From Acidimicrobiia bacterium (lineage in GTDB: Bacteria; Actinomycetota; Acidimicrobiia; Acidimicrobiales; VFJN01), in contig SHVB01000002.1 in NCBI GenBank assembly GCA_009694375.1, positions 171,250 through 235,249 on the forward strand: 64,000 bases of DNA, in the 5' to 3' direction. A program made the position numbers and the translations under genes. Positions 51,953 through 59,308 of this stretch are shown here, one piece after another (the first letter of the stretch is position 1; each line of letters starts with the position of its first letter). A model generated the notes under the pieces. That model had not been told where the DNA came from. It made no database searches and worked only from the letters and a program-made list of their open reading frames with translations.

Positions 51953-53956
51953 CTACTTTCCGGTGACGTGGGCGGTGCGCAGACCGTGACGCTTCCACCA
52001 GCGCCGCTTCATTGGCTCGACTGGCGCGCCAGCGCGTTCGGCCACTGGTTGGGCTTCGGCCACGGTAGCCCCAACAAGAGTGCCTACCTCCAGCGGCAGG
52101 GCATCGATCGCCTCGGTGGGCGCGGGCTCAACCTCGGGCACCCCAACGCCCTTGTCCAGCGGACCAAAGATCTCCGCGAGGTCGGCGTCTTCAAGGGTTT
52201 CCTTCTCCACCAGCGTCTGAGCAATCAGATCAAGCGTGGAGCGGTGCTCGGAGAGGATCGACCGGGCCCGGTCATGGGCGTTCTCGATGAACACCCGAAC
52301 CTCGGCGTCCACCACGGCGGCAACTTCGGCGGAGTAATCAGCCTCGTGTCCCTTGTCGTAGCCGAGGAATACTTCGCCCTTGATCTTCCCAAGTTGCTGG
52401 GGACCGAGCTTCTCGCTCATCCCGTACTGCGTGACCATCCCGCGAGCGATGTCGGTGCAGCGCTCGATGTCGTCGGAGGCACCGGTGGTGATCTCCCCAA
52501 ACACCAACTCCTCGGCGGTGCGACCCCCCAGCAGCATCGCCATCGAATCCTCCAGTTCCGTGCGCGTCCGGAGGTACTTGTCTTGAATGGGTAGGGCGAG
52601 GGTCCAACCCAGCGCCCGCCCGCGGGCCACGATGGACACCTTGTGAATGGGGTCGGTGCCCTCGAGTACGTGCCCCACCAGGGCATGTCCACTCTCATGG
52701 TAGGCAATCGTGAGCCGTTCTTGTTCGCTCATGATCCGGTTCTTGCGCTCCGGCCCGGCCATCACACGGTCGACGGCCGCTTCGAGCTCGGCATGACCAA
52801 TGAGTTGCAGATTCCGGCGGGCAGCCAGCAGGGCCGCCTCGTTCATCAAGTTGGCGAGGTCGGCTCCGGTGAAGCCGGGCGTGCGCCGGGCCAACACCTC
52901 GAGGCGAACATTGGGCTCAAGGGGCTTACCCTTGGCGTGCACGGCCAGGATGGCCTTACGGCCCTCCAAATCCGGCCTATCCACCACGATCTGACGGTCG
53001 AACCGACCGGGACGCAGCAAGGCGGGATCAAGGATGTCGGGACGGTTCGAGGCCGCAATGAGAATCACCCCGGTGCTGGCGTCGAAACCATCCATCTCCA
53101 CCAGCATCTGGTTGAGGGTCTGCTCTCGCTCGTCATGTCCTCCGCCCAGGCCAGCCCCGCGGTGACGGCCGACGGCATCAATTTCGTCAACAAAGATGAT
53201 GGCGGGCGCCGCTGCCTTGGCCTGTTCGAAGAGGTCACGCACACGACTAGCCCCCACCCCCACGAACATCTCCACGAAGTCCGAACCCGAAATGGAGAAA
53301 AACGGAACCCCGGCCTCGCCGGCCACCGCTCGGGCCAGCAGGGTCTTGCCCGTACCCGGCGGCCCGTAAAGCAACACGCCCTTGGGGACCTTGGCACCGA
53401 TGGCTTGGAAGCGCGCCGGGTTCTGCAAGAACTCCTTGATCTCGTAGAGCTCCTCTACCGCTTCATCACAGCCCGCCACGTCGGCGAAGGTGACCTTGGT
53501 GCCCTCCTTGGGTACCTGCCGGGCCTTGGCCTTCCCAAACTGCATCACCCGATTACCGCCGCCCTGCATCGAGTTCAGGACGAACAGGAACGCCCCTACC
53601 AACAGCACGGTGGGAAGCAGGCCGAACAGCAGGGTCGTCCAGAGGGAGTCCTTCTGCTGATCGACCTCCAACTCGATCGGCGGCATGGCATCGGTGATCT
53701 CGGCGGTGAGTTCGTCCACGTACTCCCCGGCGTAGGCCACCTTGTACTCCTCACCATTGGTCAGCTCGCCGGTGACCTCATTGGAGCGATCCTTGATCGT
53801 GGCGGTAACGACGTCGCCGTCTTCGATCCTCTGGCGGTACTCCGTCAGGGTCAAGTCCGTGGGGGAATCCCCCCCTTTGAGCCATTGCGAGGCAAAGAAC
53901 ACGGCAATGACGGCCATAAGCACGTAGGCCAGGGTGGTGCGAGACGGACGCTTCAC
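51953..53956 (-). CDS. ftsH: ATP-dependent zinc metalloprotease FtsH
   Basis: A 667-residue membrane AAA protease. Membrane helices lie at about 8-24 and 114-136, flanking a small extracytoplasmic domain. The AAA module has Walker A G-P-P-G-T-G-K-T near 208-215 and an F-V-G-V-G pore loop. The zinc motif H-E-S-G-H is near 427-431. The tail (about 595-667) is variable and ends basic. The start is set at GTG 53956, where TATCGT lies nine bases upstream and the usual membrane N terminus begins; the frame itself extends another 33 codons into antisense-like sequence. Confidence 0.95.
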   Translation of the reverse strand: MKRPSRTTLAYVLMAVIAVFFASQWLKGGDSPTDLTLTEYRQRIEDGDVVTATIKDRSNEVTGELTNGEEYKVAYAGEYVDELTAEITDAMPPIELEVDQQKDSLWTTLLFGLLPTVLLVGAFLFVLNSMQGGGNRVMQFGKAKARQVPKEGTKVTFADVAGCDEAVEELYEIKEFLQNPARFQAIGAKVPKGVLLYGPPGTGKTLLARAVAGEAGVPFFSISGSDFVEMFVGVGASRVRDLFEQAKAAAPAIIFVDEIDAVGRHRGAGLGGGHDEREQTLNQMLVEMDGFDASTGVILIAASNRPDILDPALLRPGRFDRQIVVDRPDLEGRKAILAVHAKGKPLEPNVRLEVLARRTPGFTGADLANLMNEAALLAARRNLQLIGHAELEAAVDRVMAGPERKNRIMSEQERLTIAYHESGHALVGHVLEGTDPIHKVSIVARGRALGWTLALPIQDKYLRTRTELEDSMAMLLGGRTAEELVFGEITTGASDDIERCTDIARGMVTQYGMSEKLGPQQLGKIKGEVFLGYDKGHEADYSAEVAAVVDAEVRVFIENAHDRARSILSEHRSTLDLIAQTLVEKETLEDADLAEIFGPLDKGVGVPEVEPAPTEAIDALPLEVGTLVGATVAEAQPVAERAGAPVEPMKRRWWKRHGLRTAHVTGK

Positions 53957-53996
53957 GATGGGTGAACGATACCGGTACGGCCGCGAGAGTGGTACC

Positions 53997-54560
53997 TCAG
54001 ATGTCTCCGTCGAAGACACACACATACGGCAGGTTGCGATATTTCTCGCCCACATCGAGGCCGTAACCGATCACGAAGTTGGGCGGAATGCGGAAACCGA
54101 CGTACTTCAGTTCTTGGTGGGTCTTCTGCAGACCTTCGCGCACCAGCAGGGCGCACACCTCCAGGCTGTTGGCCCCACGGGCCGCCAATGTCTTGCGCAA
54201 ATACGACAGGGTGAGGCCCGAATCGATGATGTCCTCCACGATGATCACGTCGCGCCCGGTGAGATCGATGTCAAGGTCCTTCACGATCCTCACCACCCCA
54301 GAGGTCCGGGTGGCATTGCCGTAGGACGACACCGCCATGAAGTCGATCTCCAGCGGTAGGTCCACCGACCGGGCGAGATCGGCCATGAACATCACCGCGC
54401 CCTTGAGCACCCCTATGAGCAACGGGGCGCGCCCCGCGTAGTCGCGAGTGATCTCGGCGCCTAGTTCGGCGACGCGAGCCTGCAGGCTCGATGCGTCGAC
54501 CACCAACTCGCCGAGATCAGGACTGTCGAACAGATGCTGGTGCTCTCCCTCAGGCGCCAC
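53997..54560 (-). CDS. hpt: hypoxanthine(-guanine) phosphoribosyltransferase
   Basis: A 187-residue purine salvage enzyme. The PRPP motif V-E-D-I-I-D-S-G-L-T near 106-115, the L-K-G-A-V-M-F near 51-57 and the C-terminal F-V-I-G-Y-G-L-D segment near 161-168 are typical. The frame is open from 54602, but TACCTT at 54567-54572 and six bases lead to GTG 54560, which gives the normal length. It lies between tilS and ftsH, as in Bacillus and many actinobacteria. Confidence 0.94.
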   Translation of the reverse strand: MAPEGEHQHLFDSPDLGELVVDASSLQARVAELGAEITRDYAGRAPLLIGVLKGAVMFMADLARSVDLPLEIDFMAVSSYGNATRTSGVVRIVKDLDIDLTGRDVIIVEDIIDSGLTLSYLRKTLAARGANSLEVCALLVREGLQKTHQELKYVGFRIPPNFVIGYGLDVGEKYRNLPYVCVFDGDI

Positions 54561-54566
54561 CGGGCC

Positions 54567-54572
54567 AAGGTA
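54567..54572 (-). promoter_or_regulatory. -10 hexamer TACCTT for hpt
   Basis: Minus-strand TACCTT, six bases, GTG 54560. It decides the hpt start against the GTG at 54602 that abuts the tilS stop. Confidence 0.55.
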
Positions 54573-54602
54573 CCCGCATCCCCTCGCCCGCACACACTGC
54601 AC

Positions 54603-55472
54603 TCAAGACAGGTTGAGACGCCCCGAGGCCCGGCGCACCGTTCGGCCCTGCCCCACCTCACAGGCCACCGCCTCGCCGCGGGCCACCGCCAGCACCCGTT
54701 CCACGGTGGCCGCATCGGGCGGATGGAGCTCGGCGCCGCTGCGCAGCCAACGCCGAATCGCCCGCCGGGCGAGAGCTACCGGGGCGGCGGCGAGCCGTCG
54801 AGCGTCGGTGGGATCAATGGCGAGCGCCAGTTCATCGAGCAGCTCGCCGTCGTCTCGTAACCCCGCCGCCTGCCGGGCCAACACCGCCGCCACATCCCGC
54901 TGCGCGATGTCGTCGAGCAGCGGGAACAGCTCGGAGCGCACGCGATTGCGGCGGAAGCGGGGGTCGTCGTTCGAGCGGTCCTGCACCGGGGACAGCCCGA
55001 GCTCGGCGCACAGCGCGTGGGTCTCGGCTCGCCGCAACCCCCGTACCGGGCGATTCTCGGGGTGAAATCCGGCCAACCCGGTGAGCCCGGCGCCCCGCAG
55101 CAGATTGAGGAGCATCGTCTCCGCCTGATCGTCGGCGGTGTGCCCAGTGAGGGCGCCTTCCGGCAGCACGGCGTAACGGGCGGCGCGCGCCCGGGCCTCT
55201 AGGTTGGCCCCGGGAGCAACCTCGACCCGCTGCGCTAAAAAGGCGGCCCCGAATCGATCCGCCGCCGCCTGCACCACATCCGCCTCGCTCACCGACCCCG
55301 GCCGCAAGCCGTGATCCACATGCACGGCGGTCACCGAGCAGCCGGCCCATCCGGCCAGCGCCAGCAGGGCCAGCGAATCAGCGCCCCCCGATACGGCACA
55401 GGTCACCGCCGTACCCGGGACCGGAAAGAAACACCGGGCCAGAAGAGCCTCGCTCGCTGCGCTATGAGCCAC
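54603..55472 (-). CDS. tilS: tRNA(Ile)-lysidine synthase
   Basis: A 289-residue TilS that modifies C34 of tRNA-Ile to lysidine. The PP-loop S-G-G-A-D-S is at 28-33; V-H-V-D-H-G-L-R near 50-57 and the G-H-T-A-D-D-Q-A-E-T near 109-118 are diagnostic. It is the shorter form lacking the long C-terminal domains of E. coli TilS, typical for actinobacteria. It begins from GTG. A 7-bp inverted repeat lies just upstream. The gene stands between the metalloprotease and hpt. Confidence 0.93.
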   Translation of the reverse strand: MAHSAASEALLARCFFPVPGTAVTCAVSGGADSLALLALAGWAGCSVTAVHVDHGLRPGSVSEADVVQAAADRFGAAFLAQRVEVAPGANLEARARAARYAVLPEGALTGHTADDQAETMLLNLLRGAGLTGLAGFHPENRPVRGLRRAETHALCAELGLSPVQDRSNDDPRFRRNRVRSELFPLLDDIAQRDVAAVLARQAAGLRDDGELLDELALAIDPTDARRLAAAPVALARRAIRRWLRSGAELHPPDAATVERVLAVARGEAVACEVGQGRTVRRASGRLNLS

Positions 55473-55477
55473 GAACC

Positions 55478-55498
55478 GGCGGCCAGGACGAGGCCGCC
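55478..55498. terminator. inverted repeat upstream of tilS
   Basis: GGCGGCC, seven-base loop, GGCCGCC, in the 101-base gap between the metalloprotease stop and the tilS start. It could end the metalloprotease transcript or be a structured element ahead of tilS; there is no T-run. Confidence 0.4.
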
Positions 55499-55573
55499 GT
55501 CAAGCCTGTGGGAAGGGGGCTGCCACCGTCGTACTCGTGGCTCCGCCCCAGCATCACCATGGCGGGAGGAGCC

Positions 55574-56662
55574 TCAGCCCACCAGTTCGTCGGACAGGCG
55601 CACTCGATCAAACCACTCCTGCGGATCCCGGATCTCGGCCAGAGTGGGCAGCCAACTGGCCCCTCGCCACACGGGATCGAGGGCCTCGGGCCCACCGCCG
55701 AGGCGCTCAATCTCGGCGACGAACCGCTCGCCCTGGACGTACTGATTCATTTTGGCCTCGAGCCCGAGCATCCGCTGCACCACTTTGGCCGCCGGTTTGG
55801 GGTTGGCCCGCCGTTCCCGCAACACCTGAGCAAAACGCGCTGCGCTGGGGACGCGCTCCGCCCCGGCGCGATCCATCGTCACATCGCCGTGGCCCTCCAG
55901 GAGGCTCATGAGCCCACCGATCTTGTCGAGCACCACACGCTGCTGGGGCGAAGCCAACAGCACGGCGATCCCGCCATCGTCGAGTGGCTTACGGCCATGA
56001 CGTAGGTCGTGGAAAGCCCGGGTGAGGGCATCGAGAAAGCGTTTCGGATCGGGGTCCACCGAGGAGATGGTCTCAGCCACCAACCCGAGGTAGTGCTCCC
56101 GCATCCAGGCCACGCCGGTGAACTGGGCCCGATGGGTTACCTCGTGGAGGGCCAACCACAGCCGGAACTCTTTGGGCGGAAAGGCGAACCGCTTCTCGAG
56201 CGCTAGAACATTCGGCCCCACGTAATAGACGAGATCCTGCTCCTCGGGGTCGGCCAACGCCGGATCGTCGATCACGAGCAGGTCGTACTGACCCAATACT
56301 CGGGCCGACATCCAACCGAGCAGCATCCCTACCTCTACCCCGGCCACCTTACGAGTGACATCCGCTGCCATACCGTGGCCGACGGTGTCGCCGAACCGGG
56401 CCATGACGGGCTGCAGTAGTCGCTGGAAACTGGCGACATTGGCGTGCACCCAGCCCGCGCGGTCGGTCACTCGGGCTCGGGCCGGGCCGGCCAGCGAACG
56501 CAAGCCCGTGGCCGCGGCCACTAGATCCTCGGCCTCGGCGGTGGCCTCGTCGAAGTCGTCTTGGAGGGAATCAGCCAGGTACGAGTCCGCAAAGGGCTCG
56601 CGGCGGGCCGTGCGCACGGCTACCCGCTCCGCCACATCCCAATCGACCGGGCCCTCCGCCAA
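55574..56662 (-). CDS. zinc-dependent metalloprotease-like protein (COG5282/DUF2342)
   Basis: A 362-residue protein of the actinobacterial COG5282 family, counterpart of Rv3626c. The metal motif H-E-V-T-H is at 173-177, followed by the R-A-Q-F segment. The region around 315-345 (Q-Y-V-Q-G-E-R-F) is conserved in the family. It has been annotated both as a hydrolase and as F420-associated; the function is unproven. The start is TTG at 56662: AAGGAG at 56672-56677, inside the last codons of the small upstream gene, is correctly spaced (nine bases). Confidence 0.85.
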   Translation of the reverse strand: MAEGPVDWDVAERVAVRTARREPFADSYLADSLQDDFDEATAEAEDLVAAATGLRSLAGPARARVTDRAGWVHANVASFQRLLQPVMARFGDTVGHGMAADVTRKVAGVEVGMLLGWMSARVLGQYDLLVIDDPALADPEEQDLVYYVGPNVLALEKRFAFPPKEFRLWLALHEVTHRAQFTGVAWMREHYLGLVAETISSVDPDPKRFLDALTRAFHDLRHGRKPLDDGGIAVLLASPQQRVVLDKIGGLMSLLEGHGDVTMDRAGAERVPSAARFAQVLRERRANPKPAAKVVQRMLGLEAKMNQYVQGERFVAEIERLGGGPEALDPVWRGASWLPTLAEIRDPQEWFDRVRLSDELVG

Positions 56663-56668
56663 TGGCCG

Positions 56669-56800
56669 CTACTCCTTGTTGCGCGGGTACTTAGGCGCTT
56701 GCGTCTTATTTAGGTACTGGCCAATCAAACCGACCATGACGAACATCCCCAGGAGAAAGACGCTGACGCCGATCCAGTAGTGCCACACAACAGCGAACAT
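56669..56800 (-). CDS. micro-membrane protein (43 aa)
   Basis: A 43-residue protein with one membrane helix (about residues 9-29, W-I-G-V-S-V-F-L-L-G-M-F), a short N-terminal part and a basic tail (K-T-Q-A-P-K-Y-P-R-N-K-E). Three points support it as a real gene. TAGGGT lies seven bases before the ATG (56808-56813); the stop is seven bases before the next start; and its last codons carry that gene's ribosome site. The family is not recognised; a membrane partner or regulator of the protease is possible. Confidence 0.65.
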   Translation of the reverse strand: MFAVVWHYWIGVSVFLLGMFVMVGLIGQYLNKTQAPKYPRNKE

Positions 56801-56820
56801 AGTGATGACCCTAGACGGCC

Positions 56821-57099
56821 CTAGCCGCGGGGCCAGGAATCAGGCGTCGACTCTTGCTCGATAGCGGCCTGGATCCGAGCGAGAAGTTCCGGCGGAGCGA
56901 TGTCATGACACTGTTCTTGGATGCAGCGGCGCAGCTCGGCGTAGAAATCGTACGGCTCCGCACAGGGGGCGCACTCATCGAGATGTTCGGCAATCCGAGC
57001 CCGCTTGACGTCGTCGACCTCGCCGGAAAGCAGGTGGTACAACTCGTGGAGCGCGTCCTTGCACGGCGGGGAAAGCGGAGAAGGGGCGTCGGCATCCAT
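56821..57099 (-). CDS. rsrA: mycothiol-system zinc anti-sigma factor (RsrA family)
   Basis: A 92-residue ZAS anti-sigma factor. The zinc motif H39-x3-C43-x2-C46 and the partner Cys13 have the same spacing as C11, H37, C41, C44 of Streptomyces RsrA; C59 and C64 are extra. Oxidation forms a disulfide, releasing zinc and the sigma factor (known for the family). ATG 57099 is five codons into the tail after the sigR stop, four bases beyond it, so it is coupled to sigR. The longer frame beginning inside sigR is not needed. Confidence 0.88.
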   Translation of the reverse strand: MDADAPSPLSPPCKDALHELYHLLSGEVDDVKRARIAEHLDECAPCAEPYDFYAELRRCIQEQCHDIAPPELLARIQAAIEQESTPDSWPRG

Positions 57100-57103
57100 C
57101 GGA

Positions 57104-57685
57104 TCAGGTGACCGTGTCGGAGACCGGCTTGGTGAGGCGATTGGACACGGCAAAATCGTATAACAGCCGTTCCAGCTGCTTTCTTCCCCGATGGAGTCGA
57201 CTCATCACCGTCCCGATGGGGATGTCCAGCCATTCGGCGATCTCTTTGTACGAGAAGCCCTCCACGTCGGCGAGGAGCACGGCCATCCGGAAGTTATCCG
57301 GAAGCTCATCGATCGCCGCTTTCACCTCGGCCTCGGTGAAGAGGTCCATCAGTTCGTCCTCGGCCGAGCGGCCCACCCGAGCCGCCTCAAGACCTCCAAG
57401 GCGCCGGTAGAGGTAGAGGTCTTCCACCTCGTCGAGGTCGGTTTCCTCGGGTCGGCGCTGTTTGGCCCGGTAGGTATTGATGTAGGTGTTCGTGAGGATC
57501 CGGTAGAGCCAGGCCTTGAGGTTGGTGCCCTCCTCGAAACCGCCGAAGCCTCGATAGGCCTTGAGGTAGGTCTCCTGCACGAGGTCCTCGGCATCGGCGG
57601 AGTTGCGCGTCATCCGCAGCGCCCCGGAGTAGAGGGAACTCATATGTTCCATCGCAAGAGCGGCAAATTTCGCCTGGTCGGCCAC
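57104..57685 (-). CDS. sigR: SigR/SigH-type ECF sigma factor
   Basis: A 193-residue ECF sigma factor. Region 2 has [19 protein letters not shown] near 22-40 and [10 protein letters not shown] near 55-64. Region 4 has the H-T-H around [15 protein letters not shown] near 147-161. Sequence and coupling to rsrA identify the thiol-oxidative-stress sigma of actinobacteria. TAGGTT six bases before the GTG is of the housekeeping type; I could not find a GGAAT/GTT autoregulatory promoter by eye. It is divergent from the SRPBCC gene. Confidence 0.93.
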   Translation of the reverse strand: MADQAKFAALAMEHMSSLYSGALRMTRNSADAEDLVQETYLKAYRGFGGFEEGTNLKAWLYRILTNTYINTYRAKQRRPEETDLDEVEDLYLYRRLGGLEAARVGRSAEDELMDLFTEAEVKAAIDELPDNFRMAVLLADVEGFSYKEIAEWLDIPIGTVMSRLHRGRKQLERLLYDFAVSNRLTKPVSDTVT

Positions 57686-57691
57686 GGGGCA

Positions 57692-57697
57692 AACCTA
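57692..57697 (-). promoter_or_regulatory. -10 hexamer TAGGTT for sigR
   Basis: Minus-strand TAGGTT, six bases, GTG at 57685; no Shine-Dalgarno. The 52-base gap to the divergent gene must hold both promoters. Confidence 0.5.
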
Positions 57698-57737
57698 CCG
57701 TCTGGGCTCCTCGGCCACCCCTTCTCTCCAGTGGTTC

Positions 57738-58193
57738 GTGGGAACCTATGGCGTGGAGATCCATTCCGCCCGTTGTCACCAGTTCTCCGTCACACCGGCG
57801 GAGCTCTGGACGGCTCTTGCCCGTGTGGATGCTTACCGCTCCTGGTGGCCCTGGCTTCGCCACCTCGAGGCCGACGCCCTCGAGGCCAACGTCACCTGGT
57901 CGGCGGTGGTTCAGCCGCCCGTTCCCTACCGGCTGCGCTTCGATCTTCACCTCATTGAGGTGGAACCTCCTCGCCTCGTGACCGCCACGGTGACCGGCGA
58001 CCTCATCGGCTCGGCCCGCCTGGAGATCTCCCCCACCCCCTCGGGATCCGAACTCAGCCTCGTGTCCAGCTTGGCCCCGGCCAACCCGGTGCTGCGGGCG
58101 GTGGCCCACATTGCCCAACCCGTAGCCCGCTTCGGACACCAGTGGGTCCTCGACACTGGTCTGCACCAGTTCCGCCAGCACGCCCTCGACTGA
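57738..58193 (+). CDS. SRPBCC (polyketide cyclase/START-like) family protein
   Basis: A 151-residue START-like fold. The first strand is H-Q-F-S-V-T-P-A-E-L-W near 14-24 followed by Y-R-S-W-W-P near 33-38, the usual family signature. Middle strands (R-L-R-F-D-L-H-L-I-E-V near 66-76) form the sheet, and the C-terminal helix contains F-G-H-Q-W-V-L-D-T-G-L. Such proteins bind lipids or small hydrophobic ligands; none can be named. The start is GTG 57738 or 57753; neither has a convincing ribosome site. Confidence 0.78.
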   Translation: MGTYGVEIHSARCHQFSVTPAELWTALARVDAYRSWWPWLRHLEADALEANVTWSAVVQPPVPYRLRFDLHLIEVEPPRLVTATVTGDLIGSARLEISPTPSGSELSLVSSLAPANPVLRAVAHIAQPVARFGHQWVLDTGLHQFRQHALD

Positions 58194-58240
58194 GTGAACT
58201 TTCCTCACCCCGACGGCCACGGACTCGTTCCGGGATTCGG

Positions 58241-58396
58241 TTAGCGGGGAGGGTGCACGCCACCTTGGTCGTCACGATTGCGACGCCAAAACAACCAGGC
58301 CCCCACCGATGCCACCCCGATCAGTAGGAGTGGCGCCATGGTGAGGAGGCCAAGATCGAAAGCATCAATCGCTCCAATGAAATACCGATGGCTCAT
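58241..58396 (-). CDS. micro-membrane protein of the oxidase locus (51 aa)
   Basis: A 51-residue protein with a single membrane helix (about residues 17-38, L-L-T-M-A-P-L-L-L-I-G-V-A-S-V-G-A-W-L-F) and a charged tail (W-R-R-N-R-D-D-Q). Its ATG shares one base with the ctaG TGA (TGATG), the coupling type seen elsewhere in this window, which supports it as a real gene. By position it could be a small oxidase subunit or assembly factor (inference). Confidence 0.6.
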   Translation of the reverse strand: MSHRYFIGAIDAFDLGLLTMAPLLLIGVASVGAWLFWRRNRDDQGGVHPPR

Positions 58397-59304
58397 CACT
58401 GTTCTCCTTTGATCGCGGTGGCTTCTACTGACGCGGGCTGGGGTTCATCGGTGGTCAACCAGCGCACGAGGGCGACACCCGCCACCATGAGAAATGTAAT
58501 TGATCCCGGGACCAGCATGATGCCCGCCGCCAGTTGCTGGTCCACCAGCGCCGAGATTCCACCGGGACGAGACCCGAGGGCGGCGTAGGGCGCATACAGC
58601 GCACCGGGGGCAAAGGTGAGGACGATCGCCAAGGCCCACCCCACCCCCGCGGCCCCCACCACGTAGATCGCCCGCTCCACATCATTCAGACGAGCATGAA
58701 CCCGCCGGGGATCGAAGACCTGCGCCCAGAACCAGACCCCCAGGCCCAGAAAAAGTAGGTGCTCGAGTTCGTGAAGCAATGCGTTGCGAAGCGTGGCGTT
58801 GTAGAGCAGCGGAATGTGGAAGGCCAGAAGATTCACGTTGAATAACAGCCAAATCCCCGCCGGGGCCGACACCACCGCCAGCACCTTCCCCGTTTCACTT
58901 TGGGTCACCCTGCGCCAAGACGCCACCGCCCGACGGCGCGTATCGGCCTTCAGGAGGCGGGGGGCAAAATGCCCGGGGGCGCTGAGGGCAAACAGCGGGG
59001 CCGCCACCGTCAGGAGAAGCACGTGTTGGGTCATGTGCACCCAGAAGAGCTGATCGGCGTATTGCTCGATGGGTCCGGTGAGAGCGACCAGCATGGCCAG
59101 GAGTCCCCCTGCGAAACAGGCATCTCGCCGACGGCGCGCTCGAGCGCTCGCGCGGCTGGTAACTCCGCCAATGCCGAGGGGGGAAGCTCGCACCGACCGC
59201 TGGATCACCACATAGGACGCACCGATCACCCCGAGGAGTATCAGTGGTTGCGAGAAACGGAGGTAGGCCATCAGAAAGCCGAGCATGAGGGGCGCAGGCG
59301 CCAC
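58396..59304 (-). CDS. ctaG: cytochrome c oxidase assembly protein CtaG (caa3 type)
   Basis: A 302-residue membrane protein with about seven helices, of the CtaG_Cox family required for caa3-type oxidase assembly. The H-M-T-Q-H-V-L-L-L-T-V-A motif near 91-102 and the H-E-L-E-H-L-L-F segment near 178-185 provide the conserved His, probable copper ligands in this family (inference). It starts from GTG five bases after the coxA stop and ends in a one-base overlap with the micro-protein gene, so the operon is tightly packed. Confidence 0.88.
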   Translation of the reverse strand: MAPAPLMLGFLMAYLRFSQPLILLGVIGASYVVIQRSVRASPLGIGGVTSRASARARRRRDACFAGGLLAMLVALTGPIEQYADQLFWVHMTQHVLLLTVAAPLFALSAPGHFAPRLLKADTRRRAVASWRRVTQSETGKVLAVVSAPAGIWLLFNVNLLAFHIPLLYNATLRNALLHELEHLLFLGLGVWFWAQVFDPRRVHARLNDVERAIYVVGAAGVGWALAIVLTFAPGALYAPYAALGSRPGGISALVDQQLAAGIMLVPGSITFLMVAGVALVRWLTTDEPQPASVEATAIKGEQ

Positions 59305-59308
59305 CGTG

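Noticed and set aside
52643..53965. 440-codon open frame antisense to ftsH
   Set aside because: Typical high-GC mirror frame; low-complexity and without domains, while FtsH is complete on the minus strand.
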